A stretch of DNA of 64,000 bases from Acetobacterium sp. KB-1 (GTDB taxonomy: Bacteria; Bacillota; Clostridia; Eubacteriales; Eubacteriaceae). The notes under the pieces were generated by a model, which did not search any database, had not been told where the DNA came from, and saw only the letters and a list, made by a program, of their open reading frames with translations. Shown here piece by piece: positions 32,748 through 41,581 of this stretch. The stretch spans positions 62,001 through 126,000 of the forward strand of contig NZ_CP030040.1 of NCBI RefSeq assembly GCF_003260995.1, written 5' to 3'. How positions within the stretch are numbered: position 1 is the first letter of the stretch; every line of letters starts with the position of its first letter. The position numbers and the translations under genes were made by a program.

Positions 32748-34070
32748 ATGAAAAAAAACAAAACACCAATGGAAGACTGGATAGTAAAAAGAACCGGTTT
32801 GACATCAGCCAATCAGAAATCGCTTAGCACCTATCAATTTAAAAAACTGGTGGAAGTATTTGAATACGCTAAAGCCAATGGTGCCTTCTATCAAAAACAA
32901 TTCGTTGATCAGGATTTGCGGGAGATTAAATCCTGGGATGATTTTAAACTGCTGCCGTTTACGACTGGCGCCGATATAAAAAAAAATCCCTTTTCCTTTT
33001 TATGTATTCCTCAACAGCAGGTGGATCGAATTGTAACCCTGAATACATCGGGTACCAGTGGCAAGAAAAAACGGCTGTTTTTTACCGAGGAGGATTTACT
33101 AAAAACGGTAGATTTTTTCGATTATGGGATGCGATCCCTAACTGATTCGTCCGACCGGGTTTTGGTTTTGTTACCGGGGCAGGCTTATGGGACGATTGGC
33201 GATCTTTTAAAGAAAGCCCTGGCCCGGTCCAACACAACCTGTATCGTGTTTGGTCTGCTGACAGATTTAGATGCTGTGGCGCAAGTAATTTTAAGGAATC
33301 GGATTAACTGTATTGTGGGAATTCCGATTCAGGTGTTATACTTAAGTCGCAGCAAGGCAGAATGCTTTAAGCAAATTGAGAAAGTGCTCTTAAGTACTGA
33401 CTATGTTCCTAAATCCATGGTTGCGGAACTAAGTCATAAATTTAGGTGTCGGGTGTTTAATCATTATGGCATGACTGAAATGGGCTATGGTGGCGGTGTT
33501 GAATGTGAGGCTTTAAATGGCTATCACTTAAGGGAAGGGGATCTCTATCTTGAAATCATCGATCCTGATTCCGGCTCGCCCATAGAAGATGGAAAATATG
33601 GGGAGATTGTCTTTACTAGTCTTAATCGAATTGCGATGCCCTTGATTCGTTATCGAACCGGCGATATTGGCGCTTTTTCCACTGATCTCTGCCCCTGTGG
33701 CACCTTTTTAAGAACCCTTAAAAAGGTAGCGGGACGGTATGCAAATCGGATTCGTCTGGATCATGATAACTATATTGATCTTAGTACGTTTGAAGAAAGC
33801 CTGCTGGGTGATGAAAATATTTTAGATTATCAGGTTTTGATAAAAAATAATAGCGTTTTGAGTATCATGGTGAATTTCTACAATCAAAACCGGCTGGATC
33901 AAAAAATCAGCCGAGTCAAAGAAATACTGGTCGCTCATCTATCGGTAAATAAAAAAGATAATGTGAGAATTGAAGTTGAGCAGGGAAACTTGTGTAAACC
34001 AGACCAGATGGTCAATAGCATGGTCAAGCGTAGAATTATTGACCTGCGAAAGGAAGAGTGTAATGGATGA
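32748..34070 (+). CDS. Phenylacetate-CoA ligase-like AMP-forming enzyme (DVU_1553-like)
   Basis: A 440-residue adenylate-forming protein of the PaaK type. The ATP loop is TLNTSGTSGKKK, HYGMTEMGYGG is the adenine/active-site region, and RYRTGDIG the hinge. These enzymes activate aryl or acyl acids to AMP esters and thioesters. An acid made by the aldehyde oxidoreductase could be its substrate, or it may act in maturation, as its fixed place in the accessory cluster suggests. The end overlaps xdhC by 8 bases. Confidence 0.8.
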   Translation: MKKNKTPMEDWIVKRTGLTSANQKSLSTYQFKKLVEVFEYAKANGAFYQKQFVDQDLREIKSWDDFKLLPFTTGADIKKNPFSFLCIPQQQVDRIVTLNTSGTSGKKKRLFFTEEDLLKTVDFFDYGMRSLTDSSDRVLVLLPGQAYGTIGDLLKKALARSNTTCIVFGLLTDLDAVAQVILRNRINCIVGIPIQVLYLSRSKAECFKQIEKVLLSTDYVPKSMVAELSHKFRCRVFNHYGMTEMGYGGGVECEALNGYHLREGDLYLEIIDPDSGSPIEDGKYGEIVFTSLNRIAMPLIRYRTGDIGAFSTDLCPCGTFLRTLKKVAGRYANRIRLDHDNYIDLSTFEESLLGDENILDYQVLIKNNSVLSIMVNFYNQNRLDQKISRVKEILVAHLSVNKKDNVRIEVEQGNLCKPDQMVNSMVKRRIIDLRKEECNG

Positions 34071-35109
34071 TTTTTTTAAAATGATTGCTGAGTCCTATGC
34101 CCAAAAAGAGAATCTGGTTCTGGCAACCATCCTGGAAAAATCCGGCTCAGCGCCTTGCAGTGGTGGAACAAAAATGCTGATTCGACCAGATCTCACCACC
34201 TTTGGTACTATTGGCGGAGGACTTATCGAGGCCATGGTCATTCAGACGGCAGCCAGGGTCTATAAAAACCACGCTGATCACATTGAATCATTTGATTTAA
34301 AAAGTAAGGATAAAAAATCCCAGGGCTTGATATGTGGGGGGACTTTAAAAATTATTTTTGAATATATTGATTGGTGGAAAAATCAAAATCAAAGCTTCTA
34401 TGAGGAAATCTTCCGACTGCAGGAAGCTAAGCAAGATTTTATTACAATCACAAGAATTAATCATCACTTAAATAACATAAGCTTGCCGGAGAAATGGGTT
34501 TGTACGGAAACGGGCTTTTATGGTCCTGAAAGCGAGGCGAGTCAAAACCTGGTTGAAGAGGTCTGTACTAATTTTGAACAGTATAAGTATCGTGCCGCGT
34601 TTCTGGAGCCATCCGGATTCTATGTGGAACCTTTTTTCTGTAATGAAAATGTCGTCATTATCGGATGTGGGAAAATTGGTGGGGTTCTGGCCGAGTTATC
34701 AAAGCTAGTCGGATTTTATGTGACAATGGTGGATGATCGGGAGGAGTTTGCAAATTGGAGCCGCTTCAAAAAAGTAGATGATGTTTTGGTTGTTCCGGGA
34801 TTAAAAAACATTGAAAACAACGTAATTATTAATCAATACTCCTTTGTCGTGATTGTCACCAGGGGTCATTCGGATGATAAAGAGGTGTTGGCCCAGATGC
34901 TTGAAACGGATGCAAAATACATTGGCATGATCGGGAGCCATAATAAATGCAATTATATTTACCAGAGTCTTTTAAATCAGGGGTTTAACATTAATGATTG
35001 GGAACGGGTGCATTGTCCCATTGGCATTAATATTTCGGCGGATACCCCAGAAGAAATTGCCGTTAGTATCGTTGCTGAGATGATTGAGATTAGACGGAGT
35101 CAAGAATGA
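34063..35109 (+). CDS. XdhC family maturation protein (CoxI N-terminal, Rossmann C-terminal)
   Basis: A 348-residue XdhC/CoxI family protein. The N-terminal CoxI part has LEKSGSAPCSGGTKM, GTIGGGLIEA and CGGTLKI. The C-terminal Rossmann part has IIGCGKIGGVLAEL, VVIVTRGHSDD and GMIGSHNK. XdhC binds molybdenum cofactor, promotes its sulfuration and delivers it to xanthine dehydrogenase-type enzymes. This one presumably serves the aldehyde oxidoreductase. ATG 34063 is chosen because AGGAAGAG precedes it. It overlaps the CoA-ligase-like gene by 8 bases and the NTP transferase by ATGA. Confidence 0.85.
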   Translation: MDDFFKMIAESYAQKENLVLATILEKSGSAPCSGGTKMLIRPDLTTFGTIGGGLIEAMVIQTAARVYKNHADHIESFDLKSKDKKSQGLICGGTLKIIFEYIDWWKNQNQSFYEEIFRLQEAKQDFITITRINHHLNNISLPEKWVCTETGFYGPESEASQNLVEEVCTNFEQYKYRAAFLEPSGFYVEPFFCNENVVIIGCGKIGGVLAELSKLVGFYVTMVDDREEFANWSRFKKVDDVLVVPGLKNIENNVIINQYSFVVIVTRGHSDDKEVLAQMLETDAKYIGMIGSHNKCNYIYQSLLNQGFNINDWERVHCPIGINISADTPEEIAVSIVAEMIEIRRSQE

Positions 35110-36221
35110 ATGAGATAAAAAAGATGAAGATCGCAACCATTGTGATTGCAGCGGGGTACTCATCGCGGATGCAGGCGTTCAAACCGTTACTGAAATTTGG
35201 CGACCAAACGGCGGTTGAACGCGTGTTGATGACACATCAAAAGGCAGGGGTGGATCAGATCATTCTGGTTGCGGGTCATCGGGCTGCTGAAATCAAACCT
35301 TATTTTAAGGAACAGGCCATTAATGGCGTCGTCAATGAACGTTATGATGAAGGGATGTACACATCGATTCAAAAAGGAATTGATCAATTGGATGACGACG
35401 TGGCGGCTTTTTTTGTCCATCCAGTGGATATTCCCTTGATCGGAGTCGCAACCATTAAAGCATTAATAATGGCTTTTCGGCCACTTAGTCAAGGAATCCT
35501 TTATCCTTGTTTTTTGGGAGAACGGGGACATCCACCGCTTATTCATGAAAAATATCGCGAGGCCATTTTGAGAAATAAGCAGGATGGGGGACTAAGACGT
35601 TTTCTTGAATGTCATGAAACAGATGCGACAAGTTTTGCATTGGCCGATGAAGCCATCCTTATGGATATGGATACCCAAGCGGATTATCAGAGATTACTTG
35701 ACTATGATGGCTTAATGGCTCCAAATCTCTGCGAGTGTTATGCCTTAATGGATCTTTATCAGCTGCCGCTAGAAATCAGAAAGCATTGTGAAATGGTTTA
35801 CCGCGTCGTTAGGAACCTAGAAAGCCGATTGGCTGACAAGGGTATAAAGCTTAATAGCGGGGTGCTTCGGGCGGCTGCGCTTCTTCACGATCTTCTGAAA
35901 ACGCAAAAAGATCATGCCCAGGCGGCGGGAACGCTATTAAAACAAATGGGGTATGATCAGGTGGGAAGTTTGATCGCTACTCACATGGATATTGAAGTAG
36001 AACCGGAGGTGGCCATTCGTGAGAATGAAATTCTATATCTGGCCGATAAGCTGGTAGAAAATGATCAGCAGATTGACTTAAGCTACCGAAAAAAGAAAAT
36101 GCTGGAGCGGCATAAAGACAATCCCGAAGTTCAGGAAAAAATTGAACAGCGTTTTATAAACGCCGAAACAATTATTAAGAAAATAGAGAATTTAGAGAAC
36201 AAAGATAAAAATAAAGATTAG
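35106..36221 (+). CDS. MocA-like molybdopterin cytidylyltransferase fused to HD domain (DVU_1551-like)
   Basis: A 371-residue fusion. Residues 1-200 are a nucleotidyltransferase: AAGYSSRMQAFKPLLKF binds NTP and HPVDIPLIG the metal. That is the MocA/MobA group, and MocA makes molybdopterin cytosine dinucleotide, the cofactor form of MOP-type aldehyde oxidoreductases. Residues about 205-355 form an HD phosphohydrolase (AAALLHDLLK; IATHMD), which could hydrolyse a nucleotide or phosphorylated pterin. The fusion suggests coupled making and remodelling of the cofactor. The CDP or GDP preference cannot be read from sequence. Confidence 0.8.
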   Translation: MNEIKKMKIATIVIAAGYSSRMQAFKPLLKFGDQTAVERVLMTHQKAGVDQIILVAGHRAAEIKPYFKEQAINGVVNERYDEGMYTSIQKGIDQLDDDVAAFFVHPVDIPLIGVATIKALIMAFRPLSQGILYPCFLGERGHPPLIHEKYREAILRNKQDGGLRRFLECHETDATSFALADEAILMDMDTQADYQRLLDYDGLMAPNLCECYALMDLYQLPLEIRKHCEMVYRVVRNLESRLADKGIKLNSGVLRAAALLHDLLKTQKDHAQAAGTLLKQMGYDQVGSLIATHMDIEVEPEVAIRENEILYLADKLVENDQQIDLSYRKKKMLERHKDNPEVQEKIEQRFINAETIIKKIENLENKDKNKD

Positions 36222-36313
36222 TAAAAACTTAAAAAGGTACGATGGCAGCAGTTAATAATCAGAAGATCATTTTAATTAAATAAAAAAAGTTTTAGAAAGA
36301 TTCAAGGTTGGTA

Positions 36314-36901
36314 ATGAAGATTTTTTTGGTCAGACATGGTAAAATAAAGTGGCTTAAGGGCAAGGCCTATATCGGGCAGATTGATCTCCCGCTATCGCAG
36401 GAGGGAATAATCCAGTCTCAAGAGTTACGGAAGACGTTTGCAGAAATTTCACTTACTAAGGTGTATACCAGCCCTCTTAAACGTTGTGTGCAGACTCTGG
36501 ACATTCTTCTTGCTAAACGGAATGTGCCAACGGTTTTAGTGGATGCGCTTAAAGAGATTAATATGGGTGACTGGGATGGTAGAACCATTGATGAGATAAA
36601 AATAAATCACCCTGAAGACTATCAAAAAAGAGGTCGGCTGATTAATACCTTTGTTCCCCCGGGAGGGGAGAGTTTTGAAGCATTGACGAAGCGGGTGATG
36701 CCCGAGTTTAATAAAATGATAAAAGAAAATTACCAAGGTGCTATTCTAATTTCAACCCATGCTGGTGTCATACGGGTCATACTTGGTGAGGTTATGGGAC
36801 TATCCATTAACGAACTGTTTAAATGGAAGCTTCTCTATGGGACAGTCTTTGAACTGGACTATGATGAAAGAAACGATAAATGGGTCGTTGTTAATCGATG
36901 A
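36314..36901 (+). CDS. Histidine phosphatase (CobC/phosphoglycerate mutase-like)
   Basis: A 195-residue histidine phosphatase: LVRHGKIKW gives the phosphohistidine loop, SPLKRCVQT the second basic site, EINMGDWDG the acid, and ISTHAGVIR the second histidine. It resembles alpha-ribazole phosphatases, but no cobalamin genes are nearby; a phosphorylated cofactor precursor is another possible substrate. ATG 36314 follows AAGG; TTG 36308 is a weaker alternative. It lies in the operon just before the sigma-54 activator. Confidence 0.8.
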   Translation: MKIFLVRHGKIKWLKGKAYIGQIDLPLSQEGIIQSQELRKTFAEISLTKVYTSPLKRCVQTLDILLAKRNVPTVLVDALKEINMGDWDGRTIDEIKINHPEDYQKRGRLINTFVPPGGESFEALTKRVMPEFNKMIKENYQGAILISTHAGVIRVILGEVMGLSINELFKWKLLYGTVFELDYDERNDKWVVVNR

Positions 36902-36911
36902 AAGGGGAAAC

Positions 36912-38906
36912 ATGAATAAGAATATCTATGGAGCAATCATCAAAGAATCAAAGCAGCGATGTATCGGATATGGGATTACTGAGGATCAGGTTTTCAGTAA
37001 AAAAATGATTGACCACGGTGAGCTGCAGACTAAGTTTTCAGAGAATCGTGATCTAATCCTGACAGCGGCTCCCTACATGGAGCATCTGATGAGCATTGTC
37101 CGGGGTAACAATTTTTTCGTTTTGTTAACCGATAGGGATGGCTGTATTCTCAACGCTATTGGTGATGAGAAAATTCTAACAGAAGCCTTTGAACTAAAAA
37201 TGGTGGCTGGTGCCTATATGAGTGAAGAATACATTGGAACGAACGCCATGTCATTGGTAATCAAATCGGGGCAGCCAATTCAAATGTCAGGAACAGACCA
37301 TCTGGTAAAAGCTTATCATCGCTGGACCTGTTCGGGTGCACCCATTCGGGATCCTAATGGCAATTTGATTGCAGCACTGGATCTTACTGGTTATTCTGAT
37401 TCGGTACATCCCCATACCCTGGGAATGGTGATTGCAGCATCGAATGCGATTGAGGAGATGCTTAAGGCCAAAGAATATAACAGACTTCAGAATATGACCA
37501 ACAAACATATTAAAACGATCTTTAATTCGATGCCGGTAGCGATTCTTACCTCCAATTTGGATGGGATGATTAAAATCTATAATCAAAAAGCCATGGATCT
37601 TTTTGGTAATAAATACAAACAATTGTCAGCGACCAATGTTTCTGAAATCATTGAAGATTGGGAAAACATTAAGGACGCGATCCACTCTGAAAAACATGTT
37701 AACCGGATTATTAATATCAAGGCGCTACGCAATCATTTTCATTGTCAAATGACGGCCAGTCCCATTTATAATCCCCAGGACGACAGTATTGAAATTGTCT
37801 TTGTATTAAAAGAAGATCAGTCCCGAAAAATCCAGAAGTGTGAGCAACCCTATTACACCTTTGATAAAATCATGGGGCAGGACTCTCAGTTTGTCAGTAC
37901 GATTGAATATGCAAAGAAAATCTCTAATAACCGTTCAACGATTCTTATTTTGGGTGAGAGTGGCTGTGGTAAGGAAGTTTTTGCCCAGTCCATTCATAAT
38001 CATAGTAAACGAATGGAGGAACCCTTTGTGGCCCTTAATTGCGGAGCGATTCCCAACCAGTTGATTGAATCAGAGCTCTTTGGCTATGAAGACGGTGCCT
38101 ATACGGGTGCAAAAAAAGGGGGAAACATTGGAAAATTTGAGCAGGCCAATAATGGCACCATTATGTTGGACGAAATCGGTGAAATGCCCCTGGATATGCA
38201 AACCCGATTGTTGCGGGTACTTCAGGAAAACGTCATCACAAAAATTGGTAGTCAACAATCCATTCCCATCGATGTACGGATTATCGCTGCTACCAACAAA
38301 GATCTAAAAAAGGAAGTGGAGCTGGGACGTTTCAGAAAAGATCTCTTTTACCGGCTTAATGTTCTGCCCCTCTATCTGCCGCCACTACGGGAACGAAGAA
38401 GTGACATTGCCATCCTTTTTCATTATTTTATGAAAAACCTGTCATCGAAATATGAGAAAAAAGAAGTTCAGATTACTGAAAAAAATATGCAGATGCTAGA
38501 AACCTATAATTGGCCGGGAAATGTAAGAGAAGTGGAAAATGTTGTCGAACTGATGATCAATACCGAATCCTTTCCGGATCAATATTTTTTGAAAAATTCG
38601 GAACAAACAGACTTATCGAAAAAGTTCACCGGTTATGTTGATAAAACACCGCTCGAATTGCGGGAAGAGCGCCTGGAAGATCTGGATCCCGCGCTACTCG
38701 ATATGAACTATATTGAAAAGGAACATATTAAACGGGTTTTGAAGATTTACAAGGGAAACATCAGTCAAGCGGCGCAAGCCCTGGGGATTCAGAGAAATAC
38801 GTTGTACAGTAAAATCAGTAAATATGAAATTAAACTTGAAATCGGTAATAAACCACGAGAATTTTGGTTTGAAGATCGATATGGAAAGGGACATAAACAT
38901 GGTTAA
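36912..38906 (+). CDS. Sigma-54-dependent activator of the aldehyde oxidoreductase operon
   Basis: A 664-residue enhancer-binding protein of AcoR-like layout: N-terminal GAF-like sensor (about 60-200), PAS (about 225-330), AAA+ domain (about 365-600) and a C-terminal Fis-type helix-turn-helix (ISQAAQALGIQRNTLYSK). Walker A is GESGCGKE and Walker B LDEIGE. The sigma-54-contacting loop reads GAYTGA, with Tyr for the Phe of GAFTGA. It probably activates the promoter at 23412, feeding back on its own operon. The signal is unknown, perhaps an aldehyde or aromatic compound. AAAGGGG precedes ATG 36912. Confidence 0.9.
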   Translation: MNKNIYGAIIKESKQRCIGYGITEDQVFSKKMIDHGELQTKFSENRDLILTAAPYMEHLMSIVRGNNFFVLLTDRDGCILNAIGDEKILTEAFELKMVAGAYMSEEYIGTNAMSLVIKSGQPIQMSGTDHLVKAYHRWTCSGAPIRDPNGNLIAALDLTGYSDSVHPHTLGMVIAASNAIEEMLKAKEYNRLQNMTNKHIKTIFNSMPVAILTSNLDGMIKIYNQKAMDLFGNKYKQLSATNVSEIIEDWENIKDAIHSEKHVNRIINIKALRNHFHCQMTASPIYNPQDDSIEIVFVLKEDQSRKIQKCEQPYYTFDKIMGQDSQFVSTIEYAKKISNNRSTILILGESGCGKEVFAQSIHNHSKRMEEPFVALNCGAIPNQLIESELFGYEDGAYTGAKKGGNIGKFEQANNGTIMLDEIGEMPLDMQTRLLRVLQENVITKIGSQQSIPIDVRIIAATNKDLKKEVELGRFRKDLFYRLNVLPLYLPPLRERRSDIAILFHYFMKNLSSKYEKKEVQITEKNMQMLETYNWPGNVREVENVVELMINTESFPDQYFLKNSEQTDLSKKFTGYVDKTPLELREERLEDLDPALLDMNYIEKEHIKRVLKIYKGNISQAAQALGIQRNTLYSKISKYEIKLEIGNKPREFWFEDRYGKGHKHG

Positions 38907-39963
38907 TCAATACGAGAAGCTAATTACAGAGCTCGATCAAAAAGATCAGGTAGTTATGGTCACCCAATTTAGAACCCTGGGAGAAACGGGAAAAAAAGTG
39001 ATTGAAAAAAAACTCCTCAGCAAAGAAGATCGGGGTAACGGTAAGGAAAAAACGGATGAGATTCTGGAAGTGGTTATTAATAAAGGACTGCCGGAATTTT
39101 TAGCCTCAGAAGACGGTATTGAGGAGCTTTATGAACCTTTTTATTCTGAAGGTCGTTTGATTATTCTCGGCGGCGGGCACATTGCTAAACCTCTGGCTCA
39201 ATATGGTGCCGACATTGGCTTTAAGGTGACGGTGGTTGATGATCGGCCATCCTTTGCCAACACCCAGCGGTTTCCCCAAGCCAATCAGGTACTCTGCGAA
39301 AGTTTTGATACCTGTTTTGAAAAACTAAAGGTTAAGCGGTCGGATTTCGTGGTGATTGTTACCCGGGGTCATCGACATGACGCCCTTTGCCTGCGGCAGG
39401 CACTATCAGTCAATCCGGAGTACTTAGGGATGATCGGTTCCCGGCGCCGGGTTAAAGGTTTGATGGCACAGTTTCTTGAAGACGGATTTCGTCAGGAACA
39501 ACTAAGTGGGGTGTATTCGCCCATCGGCTTGCGAATTGGGGCCGTGACGCCAGAAGAAATTGCTATTTCGATCATCGCTGAAATTATCAGCGTCAAGCGT
39601 GTAAGTCATCAGCATGAAAAAGCTGATCTGAAAAATAAAACCAATCATTCCGATTTTGATTTTGATGTGATTAAAAATCTGGCAAAAAACGAGTCGGAAA
39701 AGCGGGCCATTGTAACGGTGATTTCGAAAAAAGGTTCAGTTCCCCGCGGACCAGGTGCCAAGATGATCATCTGGGCTGATGGACGCAGTCTGGGGAGTAT
39801 TGGTGGCGGATGTAGTGAAGGGGAAGTAATTGTAGCGGCTCGGGATCTAATCCGTGAAGATGGTGGATTTTTGATGATGAAAGTCGATATGACCGGTTCC
39901 GTCGCCGAAGATGAGGGCATGGCCTGTGGTGGGATTATGGATGTGGTTATTGAAATATTTTAG
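38899..39963 (+). CDS. Circularly permuted XdhC family protein (Rossmann first, CoxI last)
   Basis: A 354-residue XdhC-type protein with domains in reverse order: the Rossmann part (LIILGGGHIAKPLAQ, VVIVTRGHRHD, GMIGSRRR) at about 95-250, then the CoxI part (VISKKGSVPRGPGAKM, GSIGGGCSEGE, MACGGIMDV) at about 285-354. A helical N-terminal cap of 90 residues precedes. It is thus permuted relative to the XdhC at 34063. Related proteins assist selenium-dependent molybdenum hydroxylases in clostridia, as I recall. ATG 38899 overlaps the activator's stop and is the last gene before a strong terminator. Confidence 0.82.
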   Translation: MVNQYEKLITELDQKDQVVMVTQFRTLGETGKKVIEKKLLSKEDRGNGKEKTDEILEVVINKGLPEFLASEDGIEELYEPFYSEGRLIILGGGHIAKPLAQYGADIGFKVTVVDDRPSFANTQRFPQANQVLCESFDTCFEKLKVKRSDFVVIVTRGHRHDALCLRQALSVNPEYLGMIGSRRRVKGLMAQFLEDGFRQEQLSGVYSPIGLRIGAVTPEEIAISIIAEIISVKRVSHQHEKADLKNKTNHSDFDFDVIKNLAKNESEKRAIVTVISKKGSVPRGPGAKMIIWADGRSLGSIGGGCSEGEVIVAARDLIREDGGFLMMKVDMTGSVAEDEGMACGGIMDVVIEIF

Positions 39964-39975
39964 TGATCAATTAAT

Positions 39976-40011
39976 AAGGGTACCTGATGGATCTACCAGG
40001 TGCCCTTATTA
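39976..40011. terminator. Terminator between convergent units
   Basis: AAGGGTACCTG (39976-39986) pairs with CAGGTGCCCTT (39997-40007) with one G-T pair, then TTATTATTT. It closes the long sigma-54 operon. Confidence 0.8.
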
Positions 40012-40035
40012 TTTAGATTATTTTGCATGTATAGG

Positions 40036-40866
40036 CTAGTTATCATATTCATCTAAAAAATGATGTTTAACCTTATCTTGCTTGTATGAAATAATGGTAT
40101 TCAGATTAACGTTCTCTACGCTTTTGAAAATATTGCTTTCGATGTAAGGGCTGGTTTGCCGGAATTTTTTTAGCAGAGTTTTCATTTCCTGGCGCTTTGA
40201 AGTCCCACCTTCATTGTCTGAAAGCATAAAATTTTCGGTAAATCGGCAAGCACACTGAATAAATTGCAGGTCGTTATGTAATTTCCAACTGATGATGGCC
40301 TCCTCCCGGATCAGGTACATCGGCCGGATCAACTCCATATTTTCAAAATTACAGCTTTTTAGCTTGGGCATCATCGTCTGAATCTGTCCGCCGTAAAGCA
40401 TCCCCATCAGGATGGTCTCGATGACATCGTCATAATGATGACCAAGGGCGATTTTATTGCATCCCAATTCTTTAGCATGATGATACAGGTGGCCCCGACG
40501 CATCCGGGCACAGAGATAGCAGGGTGATTTTTCAATATCGGCGACTGAGTCAAAAATCTGAGACTCAAAAACAGTTGCTTCGATATTTAACAGCTTCAGA
40601 TTTTTTTTGATCATATCCCGGTTCATCGGGTTATAGCCCGGGTCCATCACCAGAAAAACTAATTCAAATTCAAATTTATTATGTTTCTTCAGTTCCTGAA
40701 ATAGCTTTGCCATCAGCATGGAGTCTTTTCCTCCAGAGATACACACTGCTATTTTATCACCTTCCTTGACCAGCTCATACTCATTGATGCCGCTGGTAAA
40801 GCGGCACCAGATACTGCTACGATACTTTTTCTTTAAACTTTTTTCTATTTCTTCATAGCGTTCCAT
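40036..40866 (-). CDS. TtcA-like ATP-pyrophosphatase (tRNA thiolation type)
   Basis: A 276-residue PP-loop protein: SGGKDSM (44-50) binds ATP, CYLCARMRRG gives two Cys and QCACRF more, the cysteines that hold the [4Fe-4S] cluster in TtcA, which thiolates cytidine 32 of tRNAs. Relatives outside the true TtcA group have other thiolation targets, so the substrate is open. The gene is convergent with the xdh operon. LarE, the sulfur donor of the nickel-pincer pathway, is also a PP-loop enzyme, but this protein's CxxC pattern fits TtcA better. Confidence 0.8.
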   Translation of the reverse strand: MERYEEIEKSLKKKYRSSIWCRFTSGINEYELVKEGDKIAVCISGGKDSMLMAKLFQELKKHNKFEFELVFLVMDPGYNPMNRDMIKKNLKLLNIEATVFESQIFDSVADIEKSPCYLCARMRRGHLYHHAKELGCNKIALGHHYDDVIETILMGMLYGGQIQTMMPKLKSCNFENMELIRPMYLIREEAIISWKLHNDLQFIQCACRFTENFMLSDNEGGTSKRQEMKTLLKKFRQTSPYIESNIFKSVENVNLNTIISYKQDKVKHHFLDEYDN

Positions 40867-41164
40867 GATAACTCCTATTTTTTAGTCTAACTTTTATAAC
40901 AGAATCAAAAATTTCCATAATACATCGATTCAAAAAAAACCCAGGAGATCATTTAGAAGTCGCCAGGCTGATTTTTAATTATACTATAAAAATACTTGTA
41001 ATCAAATGAAGATTTTACTTTTTAGAATTGTGGTGTAAGGCTTGTCCAAATTTATTTAGACCAGGCCTTCTATTTACTTAACAAGGCCGCCTTCAATCAC
41101 AAGGCTTTCTTGATAATCAGTACTGTATACCGATAATTGTGATAGCATAAAAAAGAGAATCAGC
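40867..41164. other. Intergenic stretch without a gene
   Basis: About 300 bases, AT-rich, between the divergent TtcA-like gene and the lyase remnant. No gene, repeat or clear structure was seen. Confidence 0.5.
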
Positions 41165-41193
41165 TTGACAAAAATACGAGAATCGGATAATAT
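41165..41193 (+). promoter_or_regulatory. Promoter before lyase remnant and patB
   Basis: TTGACA at 41165-41170 and TAATAT at 41188-41193 with a 17-base spacer. It now probably drives patB, reading through the remnant. Confidence 0.6.
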
Positions 41194-41226
41194 TTATTAA
41201 ACATACTGAGATACTATGAATTAGAT

Positions 41227-41578
41227 GTGAGAACGGAGAAAATCACTGCCGTCCACTATGTCGGACTTCCGACTCATGAAGGCTATGAAATCTCTAAACG
41301 TCAGTCCACTGGTTTTGGTGGGATGATTTCGTTTGAGGTCGACAGTAAAGAAACCGCTAAACACATTTTAGAAGGGGTTTCAATTATTCAATATGCTGAA
41401 AGTCTTGGTGGGGTGGAAACGCTGATTACCTATCCGATGCTGCAGACCCATGGGGATATTCCAGAACAGGAACGGGAAGCAAAGGGGATTAACAACTTGA
41501 TTATTGAGATTGTCGGTAGGAATTGAAAGTGCCCAGGATTTAATTGCTGAATTAACCAGGATGATAAAGGGGGAATAA
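41227..41578 (+). pseudogene. Remnant of a cystathionine gamma-synthase/lyase type gene
   Basis: The 99 codons from 41227 match only the C-terminal quarter of PLP-dependent Cys/Met-metabolism lyases: VHYVGLPTHEGYEI, STGFGGMISFEV, AESLGGVETLITYP, THGDIP-x-QER. The PLP lysine and N-terminal three quarters are missing. Near 41500 the frame shifts: the expected SVGIESAQDLIAELTRMI continues in the next frame to TAA at 41576-41578. So the gene is truncated and frameshifted. It sits directly before patB, an enzyme with a related cystathionine-cleaving role. Confidence 0.85.
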
Positions 41579-41581
41579 GAC

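Noticed and set aside
40036-40866. PP-loop protein as LarE for the nickel-pincer pathway
   Set aside because: The CxxC plus extra Cys pattern fits TtcA, and it lies in another transcription unit from larB and larC.
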